Source of the DNA: Bacillus ndiopicus
GTDB taxonomy: Bacteria; Bacillota; Bacilli; Bacillales_A; Planococcaceae
Reading direction: 5' to 3'
DNA: 64,000 bases
Assembly: GCF_000612805.1 (NCBI RefSeq)
Contig: NZ_HG964403.1
Coordinates: 620,001-684,000, forward strand
Part shown: positions 16,243 to 25,506 of the stretch, one piece after another
How the letters are laid out: every line of letters begins with the position of its first letter
How positions within the stretch are numbered: the stretch's first letter is position 1
Program-made: the position numbers and the translations under genes
The notes under the pieces: model-generated
Databases searched by the model: none
What the model was told of the DNA's origin: nothing
Seen by the model: only the letters and a program-made list of their open reading frames with translations

Positions 16243-18630
16243 TTGAGAAATGTAAAAATAACAGCATACATACTAGTCATGATGCTAATGATTGGCTTGT
16301 TTTTACCGTTTGGACAAGCTAGCGCGGCATCATCTCTAGAGGTCGATGCAAAAGCAGGTATTAACGGGAAAGCGAAACATATGCAGCCCACGCCATTATA
16401 TGTAACAGTTAAAAATACTGGAGACGATTTCAATGGGGATATGGTAGTGAACACAGCCTACTCCTATGAAGCGGCATCAGCGCTTGTTATTCCTATTTCG
16501 ATAGCAAGTGGTGAAGAAAAAACATTTGAATTATATTTGAATGGCTTATCGGATTATAATTATTCAGATCAGGAGATATTCGCCTTTTTTGAAGGTGGGA
16601 TTGAAAAGGATAAGAAAGTAAAATACAAAGGGACGAAGCGTCTTCAAACAAACTTTATAGATCCAATGTCAACCTTTGTTTTTACTGTAACTGATAGCAG
16701 CGACCGTCTTAGTGGATACTTGAAACTATCGCAATTTTCACAAAACTATCAAACTGAAGTAATACATTTAAATCAAATAAAAGGATATAAGCTTCCTGAG
16801 GACGCATTAGGCTTAGCAATGGCCAATATTATTGTATTTGATGAGGTGTCCATCGCAGATTTGTCACAAAAACAGCAGCAAGCATTGCTAAGCTGGGTGC
16901 AGGAGGGCGGCACACTTGTTATTGGTGCGATGGAGCAAATAAATACTGCATCTGGAATTTTTAAAGATGTTTTACCGTTAACATTGTCAAAAGAAATGAT
17001 AACAATTGAAGCTGATACGTTAACAACATTATCTAATGGTGGGATTTTCTCAGATTCGATTCAAGCATATGCAGCTACTATGACGGATGGGAGCCTTCCT
17101 GTATTAGAGGATGGGAATAATGTTTTAGCTGCAAAGAAAAAAGTAGGCAGTGGTGAAATTATTCAAACAACGTTTTCGTTAGGCGATCAGCCACTTGCTT
17201 CTATGGATGGCTATGCAGCATTGACTGCAAAAATGTTAAACATTCAAAAATTCTCTAATAACTCAGGGATGTATTACCAACCGCCATTAGAGCAAATGAT
17301 GTATGGCTTACGTACAGTTAACGAACTGTTTCCATCTTTTGAAGTTTCGATGAGCTCCACTCTTATTGTTGTTATTATTTATATCATCTTTATTGGACCT
17401 ATTCTTTACTTTATTTTAAGAAAGCTAGATAAGCGTGAACATGCTTGGTGGATTATTCCTTTAATATCGATTGTTGTATCGATAGCACTATTTATTATAG
17501 GTGCACAGGGGCGTATTATGCAGCCTCAAGTACAGCAATCCGCAGCTTATAAAATAAACGAGGATGGTAGTTTAAATGGCTATTATATAGAATCAATTTT
17601 AACAAATCGTGGTGGGAATTTTGTTGTTAATACAAATTCAAATACAACTGCAATCGCCCTACGTAATTATGGTAGATTTACAGGTTCAGACGCAATATAT
17701 GAAAGTTCATATATTAAGGAACATGCAGATGGTACAAAGCTCACGATGCGCAATTTAAGTTATTGGTCTGTGCAATCGTTTATAGGTAGTACAAATGCAC
17801 AAAATGTAGGGAAAATGGATATTGATTTAACATTAAAAAATGAAAAGCTAACAGGGACAATTAAAAATAACTTCCCGTTTGATTTAAAAGATGTAACATT
17901 GCAATCAGGCTTGAAGGTAGTAAAATTAGGCGATATTGAAGCAAATGGTACGCTTGCTGTTGAAAAAGATGTGAAATTGACAACATTACAAAAGCCAACA
18001 AATTACAACGGATATAACTATAACTATCCAACAACGAAAGAGGATATTGATCCAGTTCGCATTGAAAATTTACAAGCGACAACAGGATCTTTAACTATGC
18101 AAGACGAGCAGCCAATTATCAGTGCATGGGCAGAGCAAGCGTTAGTAGGTGTTGAGCTAGAAACAGGTGCTGATATGTCTCCGATTTCATATTTCGTCCA
18201 GCCATTTGAAGGGAAAATAGAATTATCAGGACCATTTACAATGAAGCAAAGCAATTTAAATTATGATGTACGACCTCTATCAATAAATGGCTACTTTGAC
18301 CCGTACGATAAGCTAATGAACAGATGGTATTTATCGGATGGCACATATGAGGTTGTTGTTTCATTGCCAAATAATTTCACGCAACATATTAAGAAACTTG
18401 ATGAAATTAATATTACTAATAAAGATACAGCAAATATGGTGCTAGCTGTGTGGAATAACAGTACGAGCACGTATGAGCCTTTAGAAAGTGCACGTGTTTC
18501 ATTAACAAATACTGTTGAAAATTATATAAATGAGACTGGAGAAATCCGTCTAGAGCTAGTTTTCTCTACAAATCAGGGAACAGTTGAGACGACATTACCT
18601 AACGTTGAGCTGAAAGGAGTGGCGAAATGA
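16243..18630 (+). CDS. Exported membrane protein, first gene of the MoxR/VWA operon
   Basis: 795 residues. The N-terminal signal peptide (LVMMLMIGLFLPFGQASA) is followed by a large extracellular part with a GATase-like alpha/beta fold suggested by WVQEGGTLVIGAMEQ. Two membrane spans lie near residues 368-390 and 403-422 (STLIVVIIYIIFIGPILYF, WWIIPLISIVVSIALFI), then a second extracellular region rich in beta strands (about 430-795). The start is TTG with AAGAGGGG upstream. The stop overlaps the next start (ATGA). I do not know a characterised homologue; the context points to an envelope role together with the ABC exporter encoded next. Confidence 0.8.
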   Translation: MRNVKITAYILVMMLMIGLFLPFGQASAASSLEVDAKAGINGKAKHMQPTPLYVTVKNTGDDFNGDMVVNTAYSYEAASALVIPISIASGEEKTFELYLNGLSDYNYSDQEIFAFFEGGIEKDKKVKYKGTKRLQTNFIDPMSTFVFTVTDSSDRLSGYLKLSQFSQNYQTEVIHLNQIKGYKLPEDALGLAMANIIVFDEVSIADLSQKQQQALLSWVQEGGTLVIGAMEQINTASGIFKDVLPLTLSKEMITIEADTLTTLSNGGIFSDSIQAYAATMTDGSLPVLEDGNNVLAAKKKVGSGEIIQTTFSLGDQPLASMDGYAALTAKMLNIQKFSNNSGMYYQPPLEQMMYGLRTVNELFPSFEVSMSSTLIVVIIYIIFIGPILYFILRKLDKREHAWWIIPLISIVVSIALFIIGAQGRIMQPQVQQSAAYKINEDGSLNGYYIESILTNRGGNFVVNTNSNTTAIALRNYGRFTGSDAIYESSYIKEHADGTKLTMRNLSYWSVQSFIGSTNAQNVGKMDIDLTLKNEKLTGTIKNNFPFDLKDVTLQSGLKVVKLGDIEANGTLAVEKDVKLTTLQKPTNYNGYNYNYPTTKEDIDPVRIENLQATTGSLTMQDEQPIISAWAEQALVGVELETGADMSPISYFVQPFEGKIELSGPFTMKQSNLNYDVRPLSINGYFDPYDKLMNRWYLSDGTYEVVVSLPNNFTQHIKKLDEINITNKDTANMVLAVWNNSTSTYEPLESARVSLTNTVENYINETGEIRLELVFSTNQGTVETTLPNVELKGVAK

Positions 18631-19565
18631 TGATTGAAATTCAAAATTTAACGAAAAAATACGGCTCCTTTATAGCTTTAGATCAATTAAATTTATCGTT
18701 AGCTGAAGGAACTGTATTCGGATTTGTAGGCGCAAATGGTGCAGGAAAATCAACAACGTTCTCCATTTTAGCAACGTTGCTCTCACCTACTTCCGGGGAT
18801 GCTTTTATTAATGGAAAAAGCGTCATTAAGGAACCTAAGGAAGTGCGCAAGCAAATTGGCTATATGCCAGATTTCTTTGGTGTTTATGACCAGCTAAAAG
18901 TCGATGAATATTTAGATTTTTATGGCGCTAGCTATGGTATTAATATAGCGGATCGTGCGGTGTTAATTCCACAGCTTTTGGAGCTTGTTAATTTAACAAA
19001 TAAGCGCTATGAATATGTTGATTTATTGTCACGTGGTATGAAGCAGAGACTCTGCTTAGCAAGGGCTTTAATTCATGATCCAAAAGTGCTGATTTTAGAT
19101 GAACCAGCATCTGGATTAGATCCACGCGCACGAGTAGAAATGCGCGATATTTTACGCAATTTAAAAACGATGGGCAAGACGATTTTAATTTCATCACACA
19201 TATTACCTGAATTAGCGGAAATGTGTGATGAGATTGGTGTTATTGATAATGGGAAGCTTATTGCGCATGGCAATGTGGCGACAATTCAAGCGCAACTACA
19301 AGGTGAAAAGCATATCGTTGTAAAAGTAACAGACCGTTTAAATGAAGTGCGTGCTTTTTTAGAGGAGGACCCGAAAATATCTGCAATCGATGTTATTGAA
19401 AGCAAATTGGAAATAGAATTTAATTACCGAGGGACAGATGAGGAGCAAGTTGTCTTACTAAAAAAAGCGATTTTAGCTGATTTACCGATTTATGCTTTAA
19501 CAGAGGAAGAGAAAGACTTGGAAGATGTCTTCATGGCAATTACGAAAGGAGCGGATGCAGAGTGA
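18627..19565 (+). CDS. ABC transporter ATP-binding protein
   Basis: A 312-residue ABC ATPase of the DrrA/NatA-like export type. Walker A is GANGAGKST, the signature is LLSRGMKQRL (variant of LSGGQ), Walker B is VLILDEPASGLDP, and the switch histidine is in ISSHIL. A C-terminal domain of about 90 residues follows, as in exporters with separate permeases. It overlaps the gene before by 4 bases and the permease after it by 4 bases, so subunits are made together. Role: powering the permease at 19562; cargo unknown. Confidence 0.92.
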   Translation: MMIEIQNLTKKYGSFIALDQLNLSLAEGTVFGFVGANGAGKSTTFSILATLLSPTSGDAFINGKSVIKEPKEVRKQIGYMPDFFGVYDQLKVDEYLDFYGASYGINIADRAVLIPQLLELVNLTNKRYEYVDLLSRGMKQRLCLARALIHDPKVLILDEPASGLDPRARVEMRDILRNLKTMGKTILISSHILPELAEMCDEIGVIDNGKLIAHGNVATIQAQLQGEKHIVVKVTDRLNEVRAFLEEDPKISAIDVIESKLEIEFNYRGTDEEQVVLLKKAILADLPIYALTEEEKDLEDVFMAITKGADAE

Positions 19566-20413
19566 TGGAACGCTTATATAATCCAGTATTTGTGAAGGAG
19601 CTGAAGTTGCGCTTCCGTTCCTTTAAAAGTTTTTCAGGTTTAATGTTTTATTTGGCGGTTTTAGTCATCTTTATTGCAGGCTTTTTATTAATAACAACTG
19701 GTTTTACGGGAAAAGGGTTTTTTAGACCAGATACAAGCTTTGCGATGTTTTCTGTATTAACAATTATTCAAATGGCACTTGTTTTGTTTATTACACCAAG
19801 CTTAACAGCAGGTGCTATTAGTAGTGAGCGTGAAAAGCAAACGTTAAATATTTTGCTGACGACAACACAAAGCTCTACGCAAATTGTGATTGGCAAATTA
19901 TTATCATCGGTGTCATTTCTTGTATTAATGCTTATTGCAGGCTTGCCATTATATAGCTTGGTTTTCTTATTTGGTGGTGTATCACCATCGCAGATTGCTT
20001 CAATTTTTTTATTTTATTTATTAACAGTTGTAGCAGTCGGGAGTATTGGCGTGATGTTTTCGACAATTACGAAAAAAACAATTGTAGCGATGATTGCTAC
20101 ATATGGCTCCATCATTTTTTTAGGGGGCATAACAGCCTTCTTCTTCTTCATAACAATGGCGTTTAGCCAAATGACACCACCAGCGGCAGGGGGGACAGCG
20201 CAATCCTTTATGGCCTATTTTTGGGCAGCGATTAATCCTGGAGCATTAATTCTCACATTAATCGAGCCTGAAATGGGGAGAGGATTAAAGGAGTTATCTG
20301 GAGTTAAGCTACCTGTTTGGGTAACCTATTTAATTTTTTATAGTGGTATAATGCTACTTTGTTTAACTGTAGCTATTAAGAAATTGCGTGCAAATATGAA
20401 GAGCAATCGATAA
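19562..20413 (+). CDS. ABC-2 type transporter permease
   Basis: A 283-residue membrane protein with six hydrophobic segments. It carries the ABC-2 landmark SAGAISSEREKQTLN-like stretch (here TAGAISSEREKQTLNILL), typical of permeases of the GldF/NosY/CcmB type. Overlap with the ATPase gene is 4 bases (GTGATGG; GTG 19562 or ATG 19565). The arrangement of an ABC exporter with MoxR and VWA genes recalls the Gld/Bat-type clusters of other phyla; the comparison is by layout only. Confidence 0.9.
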   Translation: MMERLYNPVFVKELKLRFRSFKSFSGLMFYLAVLVIFIAGFLLITTGFTGKGFFRPDTSFAMFSVLTIIQMALVLFITPSLTAGAISSEREKQTLNILLTTTQSSTQIVIGKLLSSVSFLVLMLIAGLPLYSLVFLFGGVSPSQIASIFLFYLLTVVAVGSIGVMFSTITKKTIVAMIATYGSIIFLGGITAFFFFITMAFSQMTPPAAGGTAQSFMAYFWAAINPGALILTLIEPEMGRGLKELSGVKLPVWVTYLIFYSGIMLLCLTVAIKKLRANMKSNR

Positions 20414-20425
20414 GGAGGAATGGAT

Positions 20426-21871
20426 ATGGAGCAACGTAAGCAATTATGGAGTTATATTCAACGTGCAAAAAGAAGTTTACTACTAGAAAAAAGCATACCG
20501 CTTGCGCAATATGGCTTGTTTTTTGCATTGCTTGCGGGCGCTTCAATCATGATTATTTCAAGATTGTTCGTCTGGCCATATTATCGTCATACAGCCTTAG
20601 CAGCATTTGCTGTAGGGCTTGTTGTGACGATAATTGTTATATGGTGGAAGCGTGTACGTGAGCAGGAAGCTTTATTTAAGTTAGATAGTTATTTTGCGCA
20701 TAATGAACTAGTAACAGCACTATCTTTTAAAGATGATGAGGAGCCACTAGTTCTATCGCTGTTACAAAAAGCATGGCGCAATATGGAGCAGGCATATGCA
20801 GCATTTAAAAAACGTGACAAGCAGTTGTTTCGACCAAAAGCATTCATTGGCCTAATCATGACTGCTTGTTTATTAGCTGTCATGTACATGTTTCCTGCAA
20901 AGCCACAAATGGAAGCAATTGAAACGGAAAAAGAGCGTGCAGTGATACAGGACATAAAAAAAGAAGTGGCTGAGTTAGAAAAAAAAGCAGAGTCAAAAGA
21001 AGTAAAGGAACAATTGAAGGAACTACAAAACAAATTGAAAGAAACACAAACAGCTGAGGAAGCATTGCGTGAAATGGTGAAAAAGCAAAAGGAACTTGCA
21101 TTGAAGGAGCAGCAGCTAAAGGATAAGCAGACAGCGAACAGCAATGAAGGAAATGAAAATGAAGGCTTAACGGAGCAAGAAGTTGAACAGCTAAAGGAGC
21201 TAGCGCAAACACAGCAGCAATTAACGAAAAATGCAAACTCCACACAGACAGCAATGGGTAAATTAGGAAAGCCTTTAAGTAAATCGCTACAAAATGCGAT
21301 TGCAAGTGCGAACAATTCCAATGCAAATGCTACAAACCAAAGTAATCAATCCAATCAACAGGGGCAGTCAGGACAGCAAGGGCAGGCTAGTCAACAAGGT
21401 CAAGCGGGACAACAGGGTCAATCTGGTCAACAAGGGCAGTCAGGACAACAAGGTCAATCTGGTCAACAAGGGCAATCAGGTCAGCAAGGAAAAGGTTCGG
21501 GACAAGGGCAAGGGAATGGTCAAGGTCAAGGAGCTGGGCAAGGTCAAGGACAGGGGCAAGGCTCTGGACAAGGCAATGGTAAAGGTGGCACAGGTGCAGG
21601 TACGGGCCAAGGCAGTCGCGATTTACTAACAATCCCTAATCGAATAGGTGGCTCAAGTGAGACAACTGTTGATGGTGGTTCATTAGGCCAAGGCTCACAT
21701 GTTTCTGAGCAGGAGGCAGATGGCCCTGTTGTAAAAGGGACAATACGTCCATATGAAGAAGTGATTGGCACATATAAAGATAGCTATTTAGAAAGCTCGG
21801 AGCGTTTACAGCTACCAAAAGATTTGCAATCAGTTGTACAATCATACTTTACGTCAATCGAGTCGCGCTAG
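20426..21871 (+). CDS. Membrane protein with coiled coil and Q/G-rich repeat tail
   Basis: About 481 residues. Two or three membrane spans lie in the first 150 residues (IPLAQYGLFFALLAGAS, LAAFAVGLVVTIIVIWW, AFIGLIMTACLLAVMY). A long charged coiled coil (about 165-260, Glu/Lys/Gln rich) leads to a Q/N/S stretch and then many copies of QQGQSG and GQGQ (about 305-390), and a conserved-looking tail with PYEEVIGTYKDSYLESSERLQLPKDLQ. The tail resembles the C-terminal part of DUF4175-type proteins found beside MoxR genes. The ATG at 20420 is too close to AAGGAGG, so ATG 20426 is used. Confidence 0.8.
   Translation: MEQRKQLWSYIQRAKRSLLLEKSIPLAQYGLFFALLAGASIMIISRLFVWPYYRHTALAAFAVGLVVTIIVIWWKRVREQEALFKLDSYFAHNELVTALSFKDDEEPLVLSLLQKAWRNMEQAYAAFKKRDKQLFRPKAFIGLIMTACLLAVMYMFPAKPQMEAIETEKERAVIQDIKKEVAELEKKAESKEVKEQLKELQNKLKETQTAEEALREMVKKQKELALKEQQLKDKQTANSNEGNENEGLTEQEVEQLKELAQTQQQLTKNANSTQTAMGKLGKPLSKSLQNAIASANNSNANATNQSNQSNQQGQSGQQGQASQQGQAGQQGQSGQQGQSGQQGQSGQQGQSGQQGKGSGQGQGNGQGQGAGQGQGQGQGSGQGNGKGGTGAGTGQGSRDLLTIPNRIGGSSETTVDGGSLGQGSHVSEQEADGPVVKGTIRPYEEVIGTYKDSYLESSERLQLPKDLQSVVQSYFTSIESR
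21350..21606 (+). repeat. In-gene tandem repeat encoding QQGQSG / GQGQ
   Basis: An 18-bp unit coding QQGQSG or close variants recurs about eight times, then degenerates into GQGQ/GNGQ units. Neighbouring copies use CAA/CAG and GGT/GGG alternately. Such arrays change length by slippage. Confidence 0.85.
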
Positions 21872-21882
21872 GAGGAAGATTC

Positions 21883-22878
21883 ATGGCATTTACAGAGCAG
21901 CAGTATACAGAAATGAGTAAAAAATTACAGCAAGTAAAAGAAGAAATTCATCGCTTCATTGTTGGACAGGAGGAAGCGATTGATTATACTTTATATTCAG
22001 TTTTAGCGGATGGTCATGCGTTATTAGAAGGTTTACCAGGCTTAGGGAAAACGATGTTAATTCGCACGATTTCGGAGGTCTTGGATTTGTCGTTTTCACG
22101 AATTCAGTTTACGCCAGATTTAATGCCAGCAGATATTACGGGAACGAGCATGATTGAGCGGACACCAGATGGCAAACAGCAATTTACATTCCAGCCAGGC
22201 CCTATTTTTAGCCAGATGGTATTAGCGGATGAAATTAACCGTGCAACGCCAAAAACGCAAAGTGCTTTGCTTGAGGCTATGGGTGAAAAAACAGTAACGA
22301 TTTTAGGCGATACAAAAAAGATGGCAAAGCCGTTTTTCGTATTGGCTACGCAAAACCCTATTGAAATGGAAGGAACATACCCATTACCAGAAGCACAAAT
22401 GGACCGCTTCCTATGTAAAATACTTGTACCATACCCAGCAAAGCAAGAGTTAATGGAGATTATGAAACGCACAACGGGCTCGATGGAAATTGGCTTACAA
22501 AAAATAATGGATGCCGAGGAATTAGTTGAGGCACAACGCATGGTGAGAGAAGTATTAGTAGCTGATGAAATGCTAGAATATGCAACAGAGCTTATTGTAG
22601 CTACACATCCAGAGGGTGAATATGCGATTGATGAAGTAAAGCAATATGCGTTGTATGGCAGTGGTCCACGTGGCTTGCAAAGCTTAATTAAGCTTGCAAA
22701 GGCACGTGCATTAATGAATGGTCGCTTCCATGTTTCAGTAGCGGATATTAAGACGGTTGCGAAGCCTGTACTGCGTCATCGTATGCTGTTGAATTATGAA
22801 GGGGAGGCTTCTGGGAAAACAGCGGATGATATTATTGAGGTTATTTTAGAAAAAGTGCAGCAAGGTGTCAGCAAGTGA
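21883..22878 (+). CDS. MoxR-family AAA+ ATPase
   Basis: A 331-residue AAA+ ATPase of the MoxR branch. Walker A LEGLPGLGKTML, Walker B VLADEINRATPKTQSALLEAM, sensor 1 ATQNPIEMEGTYPLPEAQMDRF and the C-terminal lid with GSGPRGLQSLIKLAKARA are all present. MoxR ATPases act as chaperones that insert cofactors or assemble complexes together with VWA-domain partners, which here are encoded downstream. It overlaps the DUF58 gene by 4 bases (GTGA). AGGAGG precedes the ATG. Confidence 0.95.
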   Translation: MAFTEQQYTEMSKKLQQVKEEIHRFIVGQEEAIDYTLYSVLADGHALLEGLPGLGKTMLIRTISEVLDLSFSRIQFTPDLMPADITGTSMIERTPDGKQQFTFQPGPIFSQMVLADEINRATPKTQSALLEAMGEKTVTILGDTKKMAKPFFVLATQNPIEMEGTYPLPEAQMDRFLCKILVPYPAKQELMEIMKRTTGSMEIGLQKIMDAEELVEAQRMVREVLVADEMLEYATELIVATHPEGEYAIDEVKQYALYGSGPRGLQSLIKLAKARALMNGRFHVSVADIKTVAKPVLRHRMLLNYEGEASGKTADDIIEVILEKVQQGVSK

Positions 22879-23750
22879 CAAATAAATATGTATTGCCGGA
22901 AGATTGGCTTGTCAAAATAGGTCGCTTCCAAGTAGCAACGGCCTCCAAATTACGTGGGCAGCATAAAGGCTCGCACCGTTCGCAACGCTTCGGGGCATCA
23001 CTCGATTTCTCAGATTTCCGTGAGTATCATTTAGGTGATGATGTGCGACAAGTAGATTGGAATGTTTTTGCAAGAACAGATAAATATTTTATTAAACGCT
23101 TTTTAGATGAGCAGGAGATGCGTGTGCATATTTTGCTTGATACGACAAAATCAATGGGGGCAGATGCGAAATGGCTATTTGCAAGGCAAATAGCTACATC
23201 GCTTGGTTTAATGGTGCTTGGGCGCGATGATCGCTTGTCCTTTTCTTATTTACAGGAGGAGGTAGTTCCTCCGTTTCGTCGAAAAGGTGCAACATATAGG
23301 CGCGCCTTTTTGCAAATTGTTTCTGTAATCGAGCAAGCAAACTATAATGGAAGCTTTGCACAAGGTGCTTTAAGAGCGTTACCAAAGGATAGTACAGTGC
23401 TGTTTATTATTACAGATGGCCTAGAGCCAATTGAGGAATGGGAACAGCTATTGAAACGACTGCCACGCTTTGCAGGAGATGTGCGCATTATTCAAATCGT
23501 GACTGATGAGGAGCTTTCACCAAATTACACAGGAGATGTGCGACTTTTAGATAGTGAGACAGGTAACGATGTTAATGTGACGATGTCGAGCAAAGTATTA
23601 CAAACGTATACAGAAAGACGAATATTACATGAGCAACAATTCGATGCGGAATGCCATCGCTTTGGCATTCGAAAATTACAATTGAAGGTGGAGGATGGCT
23701 TACAGCATGCCATATTTCATCAATTAATGAAAGCACATTGGATTAGGTGA
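22875..23750 (+). CDS. DUF58 domain protein
   Basis: A 291-residue soluble protein. The DUF58 hallmark is seen as GASLDFSDFREYHLGDDVRQVDWNVFART, followed by a VWA-like region with a MIDAS variant LLDTTKSM and FIITDG. DUF58 proteins are the usual partners of MoxR ATPases. Start GTG at 22875 overlapping the moxR stop. No membrane segment is visible here, unlike many DUF58 proteins that carry two N-terminal spans. Confidence 0.92.
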   Translation: MTNKYVLPEDWLVKIGRFQVATASKLRGQHKGSHRSQRFGASLDFSDFREYHLGDDVRQVDWNVFARTDKYFIKRFLDEQEMRVHILLDTTKSMGADAKWLFARQIATSLGLMVLGRDDRLSFSYLQEEVVPPFRRKGATYRRAFLQIVSVIEQANYNGSFAQGALRALPKDSTVLFIITDGLEPIEEWEQLLKRLPRFAGDVRIIQIVTDEELSPNYTGDVRLLDSETGNDVNVTMSSKVLQTYTERRILHEQQFDAECHRFGIRKLQLKVEDGLQHAIFHQLMKAHWIR

Positions 23751-23760
23751 GGTGAGCCGT

Positions 23761-25506
23761 ATGGGCTTTAGTCAAATACTTTATAGCTGGACGGCCATCT
23801 TTCCAGTTATTGTTCTACTATATTATTTCTTCCGTAAAAAATATACGGATCAGCCTGTTTCTTCAACCCTTTTTTGGTCAGAAATTATGCAGGAAACACG
23901 TGTATCACCGTATTTAAAGCATTTGCAAAAAAATGCATTGCTCTATCTACAATTGCTTGCATTATTGCTACTTGTGCTTGCATTGATGAATCCCTATGTT
24001 AATAAATCAAAAATTGCGGGTTCACAAGTAGTCTTCATTGTTGATACTTCAGCAACAATGCTGGCAGGTAAAGAGCAATCAACATTTGAGCTACATAAGC
24101 GCGAAATGCTGTCGTTAATTAATGATTTAAACGGTAGGCCAGTAACACTTATTACAACAGGACATGCTCCGACAGCTATATTGCAGCAAGAAACTAATAT
24201 GAGTGCGATTGAGCAAGCAATTCAAGCATTACAAGTAACATATGAAACAGCCCAAATTCACAAATCACTTGATGTAGCACAGGCTTTTATTGGGAATTTG
24301 CCAACGTCCGTTTATATTTTTACGGATGCGCTTGATAAAATGCAATTGCCGATTGAAAAGGACGAGGTACAGTGGATTGTGAAAGGGGCAGCAAAGGATT
24401 TAAAAAACATTGCGATTACACGCTTTGCCGCGACTACAGATGGGCAGGCTGTCATGGCACTTGTGCAGCTTCGTAACGATACGAAGGAGGAGCAGCAGGC
24501 GACGCTAACATTGTATGATGTTAAAAATAATGAGCTTGTCAGTGAAAAAGTCACTTTACCTGCAAAGGAAACTGTTTCGAAAACTTTTAAAAACCTACCT
24601 GTCTCTACAACGATAACGGCTCAAATTGCAGTAAAGGATGATTATGCAATTGATAACACGCAAATAGCATTGCTACAAACAACTAGCTCTGCATTAGTCG
24701 TTGATCAAAGCTTGCATCAGCTTATTCAAAAAGGATTTCAAGCAATACAGCCTAATGTTAAAATGGTGCCTGCTCTACAGCTAACTGACAATAAAGACGC
24801 AGTCATAGTAACGAATCAAGCGACATTGCTCGGACAAACGACAAAGCCTCTTATTTTATTTGGAAGAGATGATGTAGAAAAGCGAGAAGCTGTGGGCAAT
24901 GTTAGCACGACAAATGATGCATTATTCGCATTTAGCGATTTAAAGGACATTTATGTAGGTGCATTGTATGAAGGCTTTGATAGCTATAAAACAATTGCAA
25001 CAGTTGATGAAGAGCCGTTCATCCAACGTTCTCCTGAGGGAGATATTGTTATTTTAGCGGATATTGAAGATACAGATTGGCCATTACATCCATCGTTTCC
25101 ACTGTTTTTATGGAGCGTGGAGCAGCAATTATTAGAGGCGTCTAGCTCACTTGGCATATTTGCTCCAAATGAGGAACGAGTAGTTGCATTGGCACAAGGA
25201 GATTGGTCTGTGTATTCGCAGGATGATGAGTTTTTATCAACTGTAACAAATGGCATTTTAACAGCTCCAATGAAGCCAGGTGCTTATATTGCACGTTCGT
25301 CGGATGAAGAGAAGCGCTTTATTGTGCAATTGCAAGCACAGGAGCGTACGATTGAAGAGGGAACAAGCTATACCATTGGAGCTCTACCAGACAACGGGAA
25401 AGAAGAGCTATCAAAATCATCCATTGTACCGTGGATTATCCTGCTTGTTTTAATATTGTTAATTGCAGAATGGGAGGTGCAACGACGCCGTGGATTTACG
25501 AATTGA
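23761..25506 (+). CDS. BatA-like VWA membrane protein
   Basis: About 581 residues. An N-terminal span (WTAIFPVIVLLYYFF), a linker with STLFWSEIMQETRVSP, a second span (LLYLQLLALLLLVLALM), then a VWA domain with MIDAS variant FIVDTSATML (last Ser replaced by Thr) outside the membrane, and a C-terminal span (IVPWIILLVLILLIAEW) before a basic end. This is the BatA/aerotolerance-type layout. GAGGTGA stands 5 bases before ATG 23761; an upstream GTG at 23752 is the alternative. The 3' end overlaps the next gene by 17 bases. Confidence 0.88.
   Translation: MGFSQILYSWTAIFPVIVLLYYFFRKKYTDQPVSSTLFWSEIMQETRVSPYLKHLQKNALLYLQLLALLLLVLALMNPYVNKSKIAGSQVVFIVDTSATMLAGKEQSTFELHKREMLSLINDLNGRPVTLITTGHAPTAILQQETNMSAIEQAIQALQVTYETAQIHKSLDVAQAFIGNLPTSVYIFTDALDKMQLPIEKDEVQWIVKGAAKDLKNIAITRFAATTDGQAVMALVQLRNDTKEEQQATLTLYDVKNNELVSEKVTLPAKETVSKTFKNLPVSTTITAQIAVKDDYAIDNTQIALLQTTSSALVVDQSLHQLIQKGFQAIQPNVKMVPALQLTDNKDAVIVTNQATLLGQTTKPLILFGRDDVEKREAVGNVSTTNDALFAFSDLKDIYVGALYEGFDSYKTIATVDEEPFIQRSPEGDIVILADIEDTDWPLHPSFPLFLWSVEQQLLEASSSLGIFAPNEERVVALAQGDWSVYSQDDEFLSTVTNGILTAPMKPGAYIARSSDEEKRFIVQLQAQERTIEEGTSYTIGALPDNGKEELSKSSIVPWIILLVLILLIAEWEVQRRRGFTN

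Noticed and set aside
20689-21326. Two long minus-strand ORFs (Ser/Cys/Phe-rich and Leu/His-rich)
   Set aside because: They are antisense readings of the Glu/Lys/Gln-rich coiled-coil and repeat coding sequence.
21350-21606. CRISPR-like regular repeat pattern
   Set aside because: It has an 18-bp period without spacers and lies within a coding frame; the 273-bp repeats in the SLH gene are likewise coding.
21294-21632. Additional ORFs on both strands across the QGQ repeat
   Set aside because: Low-complexity repeat DNA keeps other frames open; no start signals.
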